Assembly (NCBI GenBank): GCA_003225075.1
Contig: QIAP01000046.1
Coordinates: 61,252-125,251 of the forward strand
Direction: 5' to 3'
Length of the DNA: 64,000 bases
DNA from: Acidobacteriota bacterium
GTDB lineage: Bacteria > Acidobacteriota > Terriglobia > Terriglobales > Acidobacteriaceae
The position numbers and the translations under genes are program-made. This document shows positions 18,672-26,772 of this stretch, piece after piece (position 1 is the first letter of the stretch; every line of letters begins with the position of its first letter). The notes beneath the pieces are model-generated. The model did no database searches. It was not told the DNA's origin and worked only from the letters and a program-made list of their open reading frames with translations.

Positions 18672-19784
18672 TTACAAGGTTCGCTTGAAGAGTGGAGTCG
18701 CAATGCTCAGAGTTACGAAAGCGAAGATCGATAGATACAACATGTCTGGCCAGATTGCCGTAAGGCTGGCCTCCTTCAGGAGCAATGCCTTGAAGCCGTG
18801 TACGGCGTAGGTAAATGGATCTGCCTTGGCGATGGCGCGGAGCCACGCCGGGAATGCCTGAATGGGATAGATCGAACCGCTGGGGAAAAACAGAAGAGTA
18901 TTCAGGATTCCGAACATGGCGCGCGGCACCAGTGGATCCTCGATGCGCACCATGAGCAGAAACATCATAGTGTTAAAGGCCAGCGAGGTCAGCACGATCA
19001 TTATGATCAGACCGAACATGGTGAAGGGGTTAAAAATTGTATTCACCCCCGCCAACAGAGAACCGATGATGGTAATTATTACCCCAGTCAATACTGCCTT
19101 TATCGCGCCTGCCAGGTTCAGGCCGAACACGAGCTCGGACTTTGTGATGGGCGTGACCAGATAACCCTCGTGCACCCCGCGGGCTTTGTCGTCGATGTAC
19201 AACATGCCACCACCGATCATCACCGAAACAAACATTGCCAGCGTGATCGATCCCGGCAGCAGGTATTTCATGTACTCGATGTAGGGATAAAGTTCCACAA
19301 TTTCGAGCGCAGTTTGCTGCAGGACACGCGGCTCAACGGCGGGCCGGTTCAGCGCGTTGGTCAATTCCGTGAGCTCCTGCTCGAGCGTAGAACTCATGAA
19401 GTTGTCGCTGTTGTCCACGATGAGCGCGATGCGGGGGTGATTTTCTTCATACACTTGGCGCGAATACTGCGGCGGAATAATCACCGCGCCCTGAATCTTG
19501 CCGTTACGCACATCCTCCATCGCTTTTTTGTCGTCGTTGTAGTAGATGGGCACGAAGGTCCGAATATTGGCGCGGACGGAATCGAAGGCTTCACGAATCT
19601 TCAGAGCCTGTGGCCCGCCGTCCTGATCGACGATGCCGACTCTGGCGTCGCGAATCTTGCCACCGAAGGCGTTGCCCAGAATGATGAGCTGCACCAGCGG
19701 GAACACCATGGATGCCATCATCAGCGCCGGCGAGCGGAAGAACTTCCGCATTTCGCGCTCGACAATAGCCAACATCCGGTTCAT
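18672..19784 (-). CDS. ABC-2 type transporter permease
   Basis: 370 residues, ABC2_membrane_3 type (YhhJ/YbhR/S-like). There is one N-terminal transmembrane helix (residues about 20-38), then a large extracytoplasmic loop of about 140 residues, then five hydrophobic helices in the C-terminal half. It is the last gene of the tetR-hlyD-ATPase-permease operon. Its ATG overlaps the stop of the ATPase (ATGA), so they are coupled. Most exporters of this type have two permease genes. Here there is one, so a homodimer is expected. The transported substrate is unknown. Confidence 0.9.
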   Translation of the reverse strand: MNRMLAIVEREMRKFFRSPALMMASMVFPLVQLIILGNAFGGKIRDARVGIVDQDGGPQALKIREAFDSVRANIRTFVPIYYNDDKKAMEDVRNGKIQGAVIIPPQYSRQVYEENHPRIALIVDNSDNFMSSTLEQELTELTNALNRPAVEPRVLQQTALEIVELYPYIEYMKYLLPGSITLAMFVSVMIGGGMLYIDDKARGVHEGYLVTPITKSELVFGLNLAGAIKAVLTGVIITIIGSLLAGVNTIFNPFTMFGLIIMIVLTSLAFNTMMFLLMVRIEDPLVPRAMFGILNTLLFFPSGSIYPIQAFPAWLRAIAKADPFTYAVHGFKALLLKEASLTAIWPDMLYLSIFAFVTLSIATPLFKRTL

Positions 19785-20869
19785 GGCTGTAATCCTGGCC
19801 GGGGAGGCATGACAAAGCCATAGGCTTTGACCAACTCGTCACGCAACTGGCGTCCGGTGTAATGGACGAACACATCGTCGAGCGTGGTGTTCTGCACCGA
19901 CAGCGACTTCACGGGCACGCCCGCCTGCACCGCCATCTCCACAAGCTCCGTGGTCGTTCTCGAACCGTTGCTGGTCAGAATGCGATACATGCAAGCACCC
20001 ACATGTTGCACAGAAGTGACGCCGCTGAGGCTGTGCAGGCGCTGTTCCCAGTCCGCCGGCGTGTTGTCGAATTGCGCCTCGATTACGTTCGACCCCGGCA
20101 CGTTCGCCTTTAACGCTGCAGGAGTGTCGAGTGCCACCAGTTTGCCATGGTCCACGATTGCGATGCGGTCGCACAAACGATCTGCTTCATCCATGTAATG
20201 GGTGGTGATGAGGATCGTGAGCTGCCGGTTCTTTTTGATGTTGCTTAACATTTCCCACACCGCGACTCGGGAGACTGGATCGAGGCCGGTTGTCGGTTCG
20301 TCGAGGAAGAAAATACGCGGGCTGTGCACCAGGCCGCGCGCGATCTCTAAACGCCGCCGCATGCCCCCGGAAAGCGTCTTGGTTTGCGCGTGGCGCCATT
20401 TGGTCAGATCAACCAGTTCGAGCAGTTCGTCAATCGCCTGTTTACGCTTCCTGGCGGGGACGTCGTACAACTTGGCATAGATATTCAGGTTCTCTTCCAG
20501 GGTGAGATCGAGATCGCTAGTCAGTGCCTGCGGAATGACGCCGATGACCCGCCGTACCGCCTCGGGGTCTTTTTGTACGTCATGTCCCGCAATGCGCGCG
20601 GTACCCGCGGTGATCGGAATAAGCGTAGTCATCATTCGTATCAGGGTGGATTTTCCTGCGCCATTCGGCCCCAGCAGTCCAAAGATTTCTTCTTCTTTCA
20701 CGTCGAATGAAACGTCATCGACGGCGGTAAAGTCTCCGTATTTCTTGACGATGTGTTCCACTTCAATGGCATTGGTAAGAGAAACAGAGCCCGCAGCCGC
20801 GTTTTTACCCTTGCCCGAACTGCAGCTACTACCCGGCGCGCCATGAGCCGCATTGAAATCGGCAATCAC
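19781..20869 (-). CDS. ABC transporter ATP-binding protein
   Basis: 362 residues from a GTG at 20869, which has AAGGAG upstream and overlaps the hlyD stop (GTGA). All ABC ATPase motifs are present: Walker A (GPNGAGKST, about residue 70), Q-loop (VIPQ), signature (LSGGMRRRLEIARG), Walker B (RIFFLDEPTTGLD) and the H-loop (ITTHYMDEADRL). The arrangement is that of the DrrA/YbhF branch, typical for drug or polyketide export. A low-complexity N-terminal extension of about 35 residues precedes the domain. The C-terminal 80 residues are a DrrA-type extension. Confidence 0.93.
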   Translation of the reverse strand: MIADFNAAHGAPGSSCSSGKGKNAAAGSVSLTNAIEVEHIVKKYGDFTAVDDVSFDVKEEEIFGLLGPNGAGKSTLIRMMTTLIPITAGTARIAGHDVQKDPEAVRRVIGVIPQALTSDLDLTLEENLNIYAKLYDVPARKRKQAIDELLELVDLTKWRHAQTKTLSGGMRRRLEIARGLVHSPRIFFLDEPTTGLDPVSRVAVWEMLSNIKKNRQLTILITTHYMDEADRLCDRIAIVDHGKLVALDTPAALKANVPGSNVIEAQFDNTPADWEQRLHSLSGVTSVQHVGACMYRILTSNGSRTTTELVEMAVQAGVPVKSLSVQNTTLDDVFVHYTGRQLRDELVKAYGFVMPPRPGLQP

Positions 20870-21960
20870 GGATGCTCCTTCGCGACCTGATTTCCACGCG
20901 TACCCTTCATCTGATCAGGGGAGATCAACACCTCAGCTGTCATGCCGGGCATATACGCTCCGTTTGGATTCTCCAGCCGCACCTTCAACACGATGGTCTT
21001 AATGTCGCGCTTGCGGCGGCTTACGTCGCGCTGGGTGGCGAAATCCGCTTCCGCCGCTTTGAAGAATACTTTGCCGCTTGTGATGGTGCCTCCGGGCAGC
21101 CGCACGCGAAGCGTGTCTCCCAATCCGATATGATCCGCGTAGGTCTCCGGAACGGCAGCGCGCACCCAGGTGTCACTGAGGTCCACAATCGTCACAATGG
21201 GCTGGCCCGGATTCACCACCTCGCCTTCCCGTGCCGCACGCACGGAAACCGTGCCGCTCACCGGTGCGAGAACTCTCGTATATCCGAGGCGCACTTCTGC
21301 TTGTTTTCGTTGTGCTTCTGCATTGGCAACTTGCGCCCGCGTCGATTCCACCACGCTCTGGGCGGCACGTGCCTGATGAGTGTTGGCAATGGCAGCATCC
21401 AAGTCCGCTTCTGCGGCGGCAACCTGGTCCTTGAGCGATTGCACGGTAGCCTGCTGAGCCTTGAGATTACTTTCGGCTTGGACTCGATCCTGATCGGAGG
21501 CAATCCCCTGCCTGGCAAGCTCAATGATGCGCTGGCTGTCGCTTTGCACCCGCTGCAGCATAGCTTCGGCTTGCAGCAATTGTGCGCGTGTGGCTTGTAA
21601 CCGCGCCTGGGCGTTGGCCACATTGCTTGAAGTCGTACCCTGCATGGCCTCCTTCGTTGCGCGCGTCTCGGCAACTTTTGATCGCAGGCTGGCGATGTTT
21701 GCCGCCGCCGCCCTTTCCTGCGCTTGTAATTCTGATGGATCGAGGATCGCGATCGGATCACCTTGCTTCACCTGGGTACCCTCATCCACCAGTAATTTCG
21801 TAATGCGTCCTCCGACTTGCGAGCTCACAATCACTTGATTCGAGTCCACCGTCCCGATCAGCACCAGATCTTTGGAGCGCGGAGTCGACACAAAGTAATA
21901 AATCAGGGCCACCACGCACAACACGCCGAGCAGTACGAGGAACTTATTGCGAGTGTTCAC
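20866..21960 (-). CDS. HlyD-family periplasmic adaptor (membrane fusion protein)
   Basis: 364 residues from a GTG at 21960. This start has AAGGAG seven bases upstream and overlaps the tetR stop by 17 bases; a longer frame would begin inside tetR without a good site. One N-terminal transmembrane helix (FLVLLGVLCVVALIYYFV) is followed by a biotinyl/lipoyl half (IVSSQVGGRITKLLVDEGTQV), a long alpha-helical hairpin of about 150 residues rich in Ala/Gln, and a beta-barrel. This is the YbhG/EmrA-like adaptor that spans the periplasm to an outer-membrane channel. It forms a tripartite exporter with the neighbouring ATPase and permease. Confidence 0.92.
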   Translation of the reverse strand: MNTRNKFLVLLGVLCVVALIYYFVSTPRSKDLVLIGTVDSNQVIVSSQVGGRITKLLVDEGTQVKQGDPIAILDPSELQAQERAAAANIASLRSKVAETRATKEAMQGTTSSNVANAQARLQATRAQLLQAEAMLQRVQSDSQRIIELARQGIASDQDRVQAESNLKAQQATVQSLKDQVAAAEADLDAAIANTHQARAAQSVVESTRAQVANAEAQRKQAEVRLGYTRVLAPVSGTVSVRAAREGEVVNPGQPIVTIVDLSDTWVRAAVPETYADHIGLGDTLRVRLPGGTITSGKVFFKAAEADFATQRDVSRRKRDIKTIVLKVRLENPNGAYMPGMTAEVLISPDQMKGTRGNQVAKEHP

Positions 21961-22639
21961 TCGGGTTCTCCTTACGCCGCGATCCTGAATTCCGAAAGAG
22001 AGCGGCGGAAATGAAATCCAACACTGAAGCGCGACGTTCTGCAATCCTCTCGGGCGCGAGAGGATCGAATTGAGCGAGCATTTGCATCACTGGCGCCGTG
22101 CTGAAGTAAAAGACAACCAGAGCCACAATCGATGGCACAAAATGTGTGGGATCGACCGGACGAAACTCACCGGCAGCGATGCCCTGATTTAGTAAGAGCG
22201 ATACCTCGCGATAAATGGGTCGGAAATGCTCCTCGACGATGTGCTTAAGGTGTGGAGAACGGCCTCGCCCGGCACGCATCATTTCGCGTTGCACCAGTTT
22301 CGGGTACAGCGGATTTCCAGCAATGAAATCGAAGTATGCGCCTACATAGGCCAATACTTTCCGGCGGGGTGGCATTTCGCTCTGCAGTGGCTGTAGCACC
22401 ACATTTTTCAACCGGCTGAAGACATCGTCGAGCACGGCGCCATAAAGGGTTTCCTTGTCCTTGAAGTAGTAGTAGAGCAGGGCCTTATTGACATGGGCTG
22501 CGCGCGCGATGGCGTCCGTGCGCGCCCCGGCAATGCCGTGCTCGGCGAATTCCTGCACGGCCGCTCGAAGAATCGCAGAGCGACTCTCCTCAGGCTTCCC
22601 GCGAGATCCCAAGCGCGGTTTAGACAAAGTAGCTTTCAT
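21944..22639 (-). CDS. TetR/AcrR family transcriptional regulator
   Basis: 231 residues. The N-terminal helix-turn-helix is clear (ILRAAVQEFAEHGIAGARTDAIARAAHVNKALLYYYFKDKETLY). The C-terminal ligand-binding half resembles the CecR/YbiH type, which controls the E. coli YbhFSR-type exporter. It is the first gene of the operon and overlaps hlyD. A palindromic site and promoter sit just upstream, so it most likely represses its own operon until a ligand arrives. The ligand is unknown. Confidence 0.92.
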   Translation of the reverse strand: MKATLSKPRLGSRGKPEESRSAILRAAVQEFAEHGIAGARTDAIARAAHVNKALLYYYFKDKETLYGAVLDDVFSRLKNVVLQPLQSEMPPRRKVLAYVGAYFDFIAGNPLYPKLVQREMMRAGRGRSPHLKHIVEEHFRPIYREVSLLLNQGIAAGEFRPVDPTHFVPSIVALVVFYFSTAPVMQMLAQFDPLAPERIAERRASVLDFISAALFRNSGSRRKENPSEHSQ

Positions 22640-22657
22640 TTTAAAACCGCCCCAACT

Positions 22658-22675
22658 TAATTAACCAGTTAGTTA
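22658..22675. promoter_or_regulatory. Probable TetR operator
   Basis: TAATTAAC-CA-GTTAGTTA, an 18-base dyad with seven of eight arm positions matched, 18 bases upstream of the tetR ATG. Its right edge is one base from the -10 box at 22677-22682, so it spans the likely transcription start. A position over the start point is typical for self-repressing TetR regulators. Confidence 0.6.
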
Positions 22676-22676
22676 G

Positions 22677-22705
22677 ATTGTAAAGGATGTCCGAAAGGTA
22701 CACAA
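22677..22705 (-). promoter_or_regulatory. Promoter of the tetR-hlyD-ABC operon
   Basis: Read on the minus strand: -35 TTGTGT (22705-22700), 17-base spacer, -10 TACAAT (22682-22677). The -35 box matches only the TTG part well, so this is a moderately strong prediction, supported by the adjacent operator. Confidence 0.55.
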
Positions 22706-22769
22706 CTTTTGCCTTCTTTGACGCTGGATTTTTGAGAAGCCCAACGACTGGCTTGCCCTTCCAAACTAG

Positions 22770-25109
22770 TTATCGTAAAGAGGTTGGCGGCATGGTGGTC
22801 TCCGGCGTTGGTCGCGGCTTGTCGACCTGTTTTTCAGGCCGCACATCGTATTCTGGGTGAGGAACGCCCATCATCCATTTATCGAACCATCCGACGATAT
22901 GCTCGAGGCGTTCGATGCGATGCCAGGGCTCTCCCGAACGCGAGAGTTCATGGGACTCTCGCGGGAACACCACCATCGCGGTCGGCCGTTTGAGGAACTT
23001 GAGCGCACGGAATAGTTGTTCGCCGCCGGAATCAGGCGGGGTGCGGTAGTCGGCTTCGCCCAGCACGAACATCGTAGGTGTGTGGATGTTTTGCACAAAC
23101 GTGATGGCCGAGCGGTTGGCATAGTCTTGTGGATCCTGAAAGGGCGGAGCTTTGAACCAATTCGGTTGGAAAAGTGTGAAGTCGGCGGTGTACCACCACG
23201 ACGTCCAGTTTGAAATGTCGCGTTGCGATACGGCCGCCGCGAAACGGTCGGTATGGGTGATCGTCCAGTTGGTAAGAACGCCGCCGCCGCTTCCGCCGGT
23301 GACGCCGAGTTTCTTCGGGTCGATGTAGCCGCCCTTGAGAAGTTCGTCAACTCCGATCATCAGATCGCGGTAATCGTCCCCCGGATAATGATATTGAATG
23401 ACGTTGCCGAACTCCTGTCCATAGCTGGTAGAGCCGCGCGGGTTGACGTACAGCACGACATAGCCCCTGGCGGCCATCCATTGAAATTCATGGTCGAAGA
23501 CCCACCCATAAGCAGCGTGCGGCCCGCCGTGAATGTTCAGAATCAACGGATATTTCTTTTGGGAGTCGAAATCGGGCGGCTTTTGAACCCACGACTGAAT
23601 ACGCTTTCCGTCAAAGCTTGTGTACGTGAACTCTTCGGGCGCGGTCAGGTTGAGTTGCGACCAGAGCGCCTGGTTGACGTCAGTGATACGGCGTTGGGAG
23701 CCGTCTTGCGCGACCGTGAAAAGATCGCCGACCATGACTGGTGTCGAGACCAGAGCAACGACGTTGCGGGCATCGGACGTGACCGAAAAGTCGAGCACGG
23801 CCTGATCGCCGTGCGTGATTTCGCTAACCGCGCCCGACTGGGTGTCGATGCGAACCAGGGGAGTGCGTCCTTGCTTTTCCACCAGATCGAATAGCCACCG
23901 TTCGTCGGGCGACCAGCGCAGCCTGCGTCCATTACCGCCCCGTGGAGCGGCGTTGTCGCCGAAGACGGAACTGCCCATATCGAAGTCGTAATTCGCTGTT
24001 AGATTTCGCGGTTGCGGGTTGGGCGCGAGGTCCATCACCCAAACATCGGGCTGCGAGTAGGAGCGAATTGGCTGCGTGACTGAGCCGTGAAAGGCCAGGC
24101 GGCGTCCATCCGGGCTAAACGCCAAATCGCCTATGCCCATCGGAATGGTGGCAAGCTTTTGAAGATCACCGCCGACAGAAGCCACCGAGTAAATGTCAGT
24201 GGTTGGAAGTTCGTAATAGGGCTCATCGATTCGCCTGGTGAGGAAATAGATCCGCGAGCCATCGTGCGTCCAGCACGGCTCGCCCTCATCGAATTCGCCG
24301 GTGGTGAGTTGCCTGGGCTTGGTGAGTTCGTCGGAAGTTGTGGGTACGTCGAGCAGCCAGATGTGCTCATGACGTTTGGGATCGAGGTATCCCTCATCGT
24401 TGTCCCGGTAGACAGCGCGGTTAATGACGTGCACGTCGGATTCGTGTTCGGTTTCCAGCTCTGCCTGTTTTGGCTGGGCGGTATTCTTCGTCGTGTCCGG
24501 TTCGCTTGCTTTCGGGTTGGACTGGTCGCCCGGTTTGGCGCGATTCTTCTGACGAGCTTGCTTCTCGAGATCTTCGGGAGTCGTAGAACTGAGAAAAGCA
24601 ATGCGCCTGCTGTCAGGCGCCCAGATAGGATTGGCAGCGCCTTTGGGCAGGTCCGTGATAGTCCAGGCTTCACCCCCACCGAGTGACAGGATGGCAATCT
24701 GCGCCGGGCGCGGTTTGCCTGCCTCGTCCTTTTCCCCGCCGCGAACAAATGCGATGTGGCGGCCGTCGGGCGACCAACGGGGACCGGAGTCGTGTTTGCC
24801 GTTAGTCATGCGGACCGGAGGTTCATTTCCTGCGGTCGCAACCGTCCATATGGAGCTTTCGTAACCTGTGCGCTTCTCGTCGACGACGACTCGCGTGAAT
24901 GCGACGCGCAAGCCGTCCGGGGAAAGTTGCGGGTTGGCGATCCAGGTGAATTTGAAAAGGTCTTTTTCGGTAATTAGGCGTTTAGTCGAGCTGGCTGAAC
25001 CTGAGGCCGAAGTCTTCTCTGGAGCTTGTGGCGAGGCGAAGGCTTGAGAAATGACGAGAGTGGCAATCAGTACGACAAAGATAACTGCAGCAGAGCGGTG
25101 CAAGCGCAT
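22770..25109 (-). CDS. S9 family serine peptidase (prolyl oligopeptidase / acylaminoacyl-peptidase type)
   Basis: 779 residues from ATG 25109, which has GAGG six bases upstream; an ATG at 25121 is less well placed. A signal peptide (AAVIFVVLIATLVISQAFA) is followed by a beta-propeller of PD40/WD40-like repeats (for example SPDGLRVAF and WSPDGRHIAF). The C-terminal alpha/beta-hydrolase domain has the triad: Ser607 in GVTGGSGGG, Asp in GEADYRTPP, and His in FPRESHELSRSG. It is a secreted or periplasmic oligopeptidase. It stands alone, with the TetR operon facing away. Confidence 0.93.
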   Translation of the reverse strand: MRLHRSAAVIFVVLIATLVISQAFASPQAPEKTSASGSASSTKRLITEKDLFKFTWIANPQLSPDGLRVAFTRVVVDEKRTGYESSIWTVATAGNEPPVRMTNGKHDSGPRWSPDGRHIAFVRGGEKDEAGKPRPAQIAILSLGGGEAWTITDLPKGAANPIWAPDSRRIAFLSSTTPEDLEKQARQKNRAKPGDQSNPKASEPDTTKNTAQPKQAELETEHESDVHVINRAVYRDNDEGYLDPKRHEHIWLLDVPTTSDELTKPRQLTTGEFDEGEPCWTHDGSRIYFLTRRIDEPYYELPTTDIYSVASVGGDLQKLATIPMGIGDLAFSPDGRRLAFHGSVTQPIRSYSQPDVWVMDLAPNPQPRNLTANYDFDMGSSVFGDNAAPRGGNGRRLRWSPDERWLFDLVEKQGRTPLVRIDTQSGAVSEITHGDQAVLDFSVTSDARNVVALVSTPVMVGDLFTVAQDGSQRRITDVNQALWSQLNLTAPEEFTYTSFDGKRIQSWVQKPPDFDSQKKYPLILNIHGGPHAAYGWVFDHEFQWMAARGYVVLYVNPRGSTSYGQEFGNVIQYHYPGDDYRDLMIGVDELLKGGYIDPKKLGVTGGSGGGVLTNWTITHTDRFAAAVSQRDISNWTSWWYTADFTLFQPNWFKAPPFQDPQDYANRSAITFVQNIHTPTMFVLGEADYRTPPDSGGEQLFRALKFLKRPTAMVVFPRESHELSRSGEPWHRIERLEHIVGWFDKWMMGVPHPEYDVRPEKQVDKPRPTPETTMPPTSLR

Positions 25110-25200
25110 GCATGTCCTCATGACGAGAAGTCGACCGAAAGGGAACCGGCATTGTGCTACTCGCTGCTTCGAGTGTCAATGAGGTGCTGAAGTTTTCGGA

Positions 25201-26469
25201 CTACTGGGCCACCCGCAGGACGACACCCTTCCCGATGACCATGTCGAGCGCTGAAATCTCAGTGAATGTTTTTTCACTTACGCTCTGCAGGCACGCCTGG
25301 GTCAGAATCTTCACATGGTTTCGCCCTTGCGGGGTCTTCGCCCAGATCGCGCCTGCCCGTCGCACCGTGATGCCATTCCTCTCGAGTATCGTCGTGATGG
25401 CCCCGATCGCACTTGGCTCCTCGACTTGAAGGCGCACGTAATGTCTGCTGCTCAAATCAGGCTTGATGGTCTGGATGCTGCGTTCGGCGGGCGGAGAGAA
25501 ACCGCCGTTGTGTTTGGCAATCTCCACAATGTCCGAGAGTACGGCGCTGGCGCTGGGCAGTGATCCCGCTCCCTTGCCGCTGAAAAGCATCTCGCCGACT
25601 GCATCGCCACGGACTAGCACGGCATTATTTTCATCGCGCACGGCGGCTAATTGATGGTCATGGGGAAGCAGCACAGTTTCGACGCGCAGTGACAGGGCTC
25701 CGTCTAATACCTCGGCAGTAGCCACCTGCCTAATGACGCAACCGATTTCGCGCGCGAAACGCACGTCTTCAGCTGTAACCGTGCCGATGCCCTCCACCGG
25801 TATATCTTTCGTCTCCAGACGCCCGTTGAACGCCAGCTCCGCCAGGATTTTCAGCTTCTGTGCGGCATCGTGTCCGTCAATATCTAGAGTCGGATCGGCC
25901 TCGGCGAAACCTTTTACTTGTGCTTCCCGCAAAGCGTCCGTGAACTCCACGCCATCGTCGGCCATGCGAGTCAGTATGTAGTTGCAGGTGCCGTTCAGGA
26001 TGCCACTCAGACTGTGAATTTCATTTCCGACCAGCCCGCTTCTGAGAGCACGCACGATGGGAATGCCGCCGCACACACTGGCCTCGAATCCGAAGCGGAC
26101 GTTCTGTAGGGCGGCCGCCCTGCGAAGACTGAATCCATCGGCAGCCAGCAGGGCCTTGTTGGCGGTGACGACGTGTTTGCGGCCGGTTAGGGCGCGATGA
26201 ATAAAACTTCTGGCAGGTTCGAGCCCGCCCACCAGTTCAACCACCATGTCGCAACCGTTTTCGATCACTTTTTCCGGGCGCGTGGTCAGAAGAGCATTAT
26301 CGACGCCAGGGCGTTCTTTTTTCAGGTCTCGCACCAGTATTTGCGAAACCTGCAGATCAACTCCGGAGCGATCGCGAATCAAAGCGCGGTTCTTGTCCAT
26401 CAACTCCATTAGACCGCGACCCACAGTTCCACAACCCAGCAACCCGATACTCAGCTGCTTCCCTGCCAT
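25201..26469 (-). CDS. hom: Homoserine dehydrogenase
   Basis: 422 residues. The N-terminal Rossmann fold (IGLLGCGTVGRGL), the catalytic/binding region (VTANKALLA, SGILNGTCNYILT, GFAEADPTLDIDGHDAAQKL) and a C-terminal ACT domain (from about residue 345; RLQVEEPSAIGAITTILERN) are all present. It reduces aspartate semialdehyde to homoserine, the branch-point precursor of methionine and threonine. The ACT domain suggests feedback control by threonine or methionine. It is the last gene of the SAM-riboswitch operon; its ATG overlaps the 3' end of the sulfur-carrier gene by 19 bases. Confidence 0.96.
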   Translation of the reverse strand: MAGKQLSIGLLGCGTVGRGLMELMDKNRALIRDRSGVDLQVSQILVRDLKKERPGVDNALLTTRPEKVIENGCDMVVELVGGLEPARSFIHRALTGRKHVVTANKALLAADGFSLRRAAALQNVRFGFEASVCGGIPIVRALRSGLVGNEIHSLSGILNGTCNYILTRMADDGVEFTDALREAQVKGFAEADPTLDIDGHDAAQKLKILAELAFNGRLETKDIPVEGIGTVTAEDVRFAREIGCVIRQVATAEVLDGALSLRVETVLLPHDHQLAAVRDENNAVLVRGDAVGEMLFSGKGAGSLPSASAVLSDIVEIAKHNGGFSPPAERSIQTIKPDLSSRHYVRLQVEEPSAIGAITTILERNGITVRRAGAIWAKTPQGRNHVKILTQACLQSVSEKTFTEISALDMVIGKGVVLRVAQ

Positions 26470-26771
26470 GGCTGCACCCTTTCGTGTTCATCTGGCGCGC
26501 CACCCGCGATCGACGGCACCAGCAGGACCTCATCTCCGTCATGAAAGGCGTAGCTCGGGCCGCCCAGAAAACGGATGTCCTCTTCGTTGACATACACATT
26601 CAGGAACCGCCGCACCTGGCCCGCTTCATCGCGCAAATGGGGTTTCAGGTCGGGGAAGGTCTGGTCGAGAACGGAAAACAGCTCGCCCAGGTTTGTGGCC
26701 GAACAGGTAATTCGGCCGGTTCCGGATGTATGCCGGCGCAGTGCTGTCGGAATTTGTACTGTAATGGTCAT
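26451..26771 (-). CDS. ThiS/MoaD-like ubiquitin-fold sulfur carrier with C-terminal tail
   Basis: 106 residues from ATG 26771, which has GGAGG in thrC upstream. The beta-grasp fold ends in the family motif (LLVPSIAGG). In active ThiS/MoaD/CysO the Gly-Gly is the very C-terminus and is adenylated and thiolated. Here 15 more residues follow (APDEHERVQPWQGSS), so a protease would have to expose the di-glycine, as JAMM-type proteases do for QbsE and Wolinella HcyS. The tail is encoded by the overlap with hom. Position between a threonine-synthase-like gene and hom under a SAM riboswitch suggests a role in homocysteine or methionine formation; that part is inference. Confidence 0.85.
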   Translation of the reverse strand: MTITVQIPTALRRHTSGTGRITCSATNLGELFSVLDQTFPDLKPHLRDEAGQVRRFLNVYVNEEDIRFLGGPSYAFHDGDEVLLVPSIAGGAPDEHERVQPWQGSS

Positions 26772-26772
26772 C

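Noticed and set aside
18798..19823. 341-residue open frame on the plus strand in the ABC permease gene
   Set aside because: It lies entirely antisense to the permease and its overlap; composition is His/Gln-rich and typical of a shadow frame.
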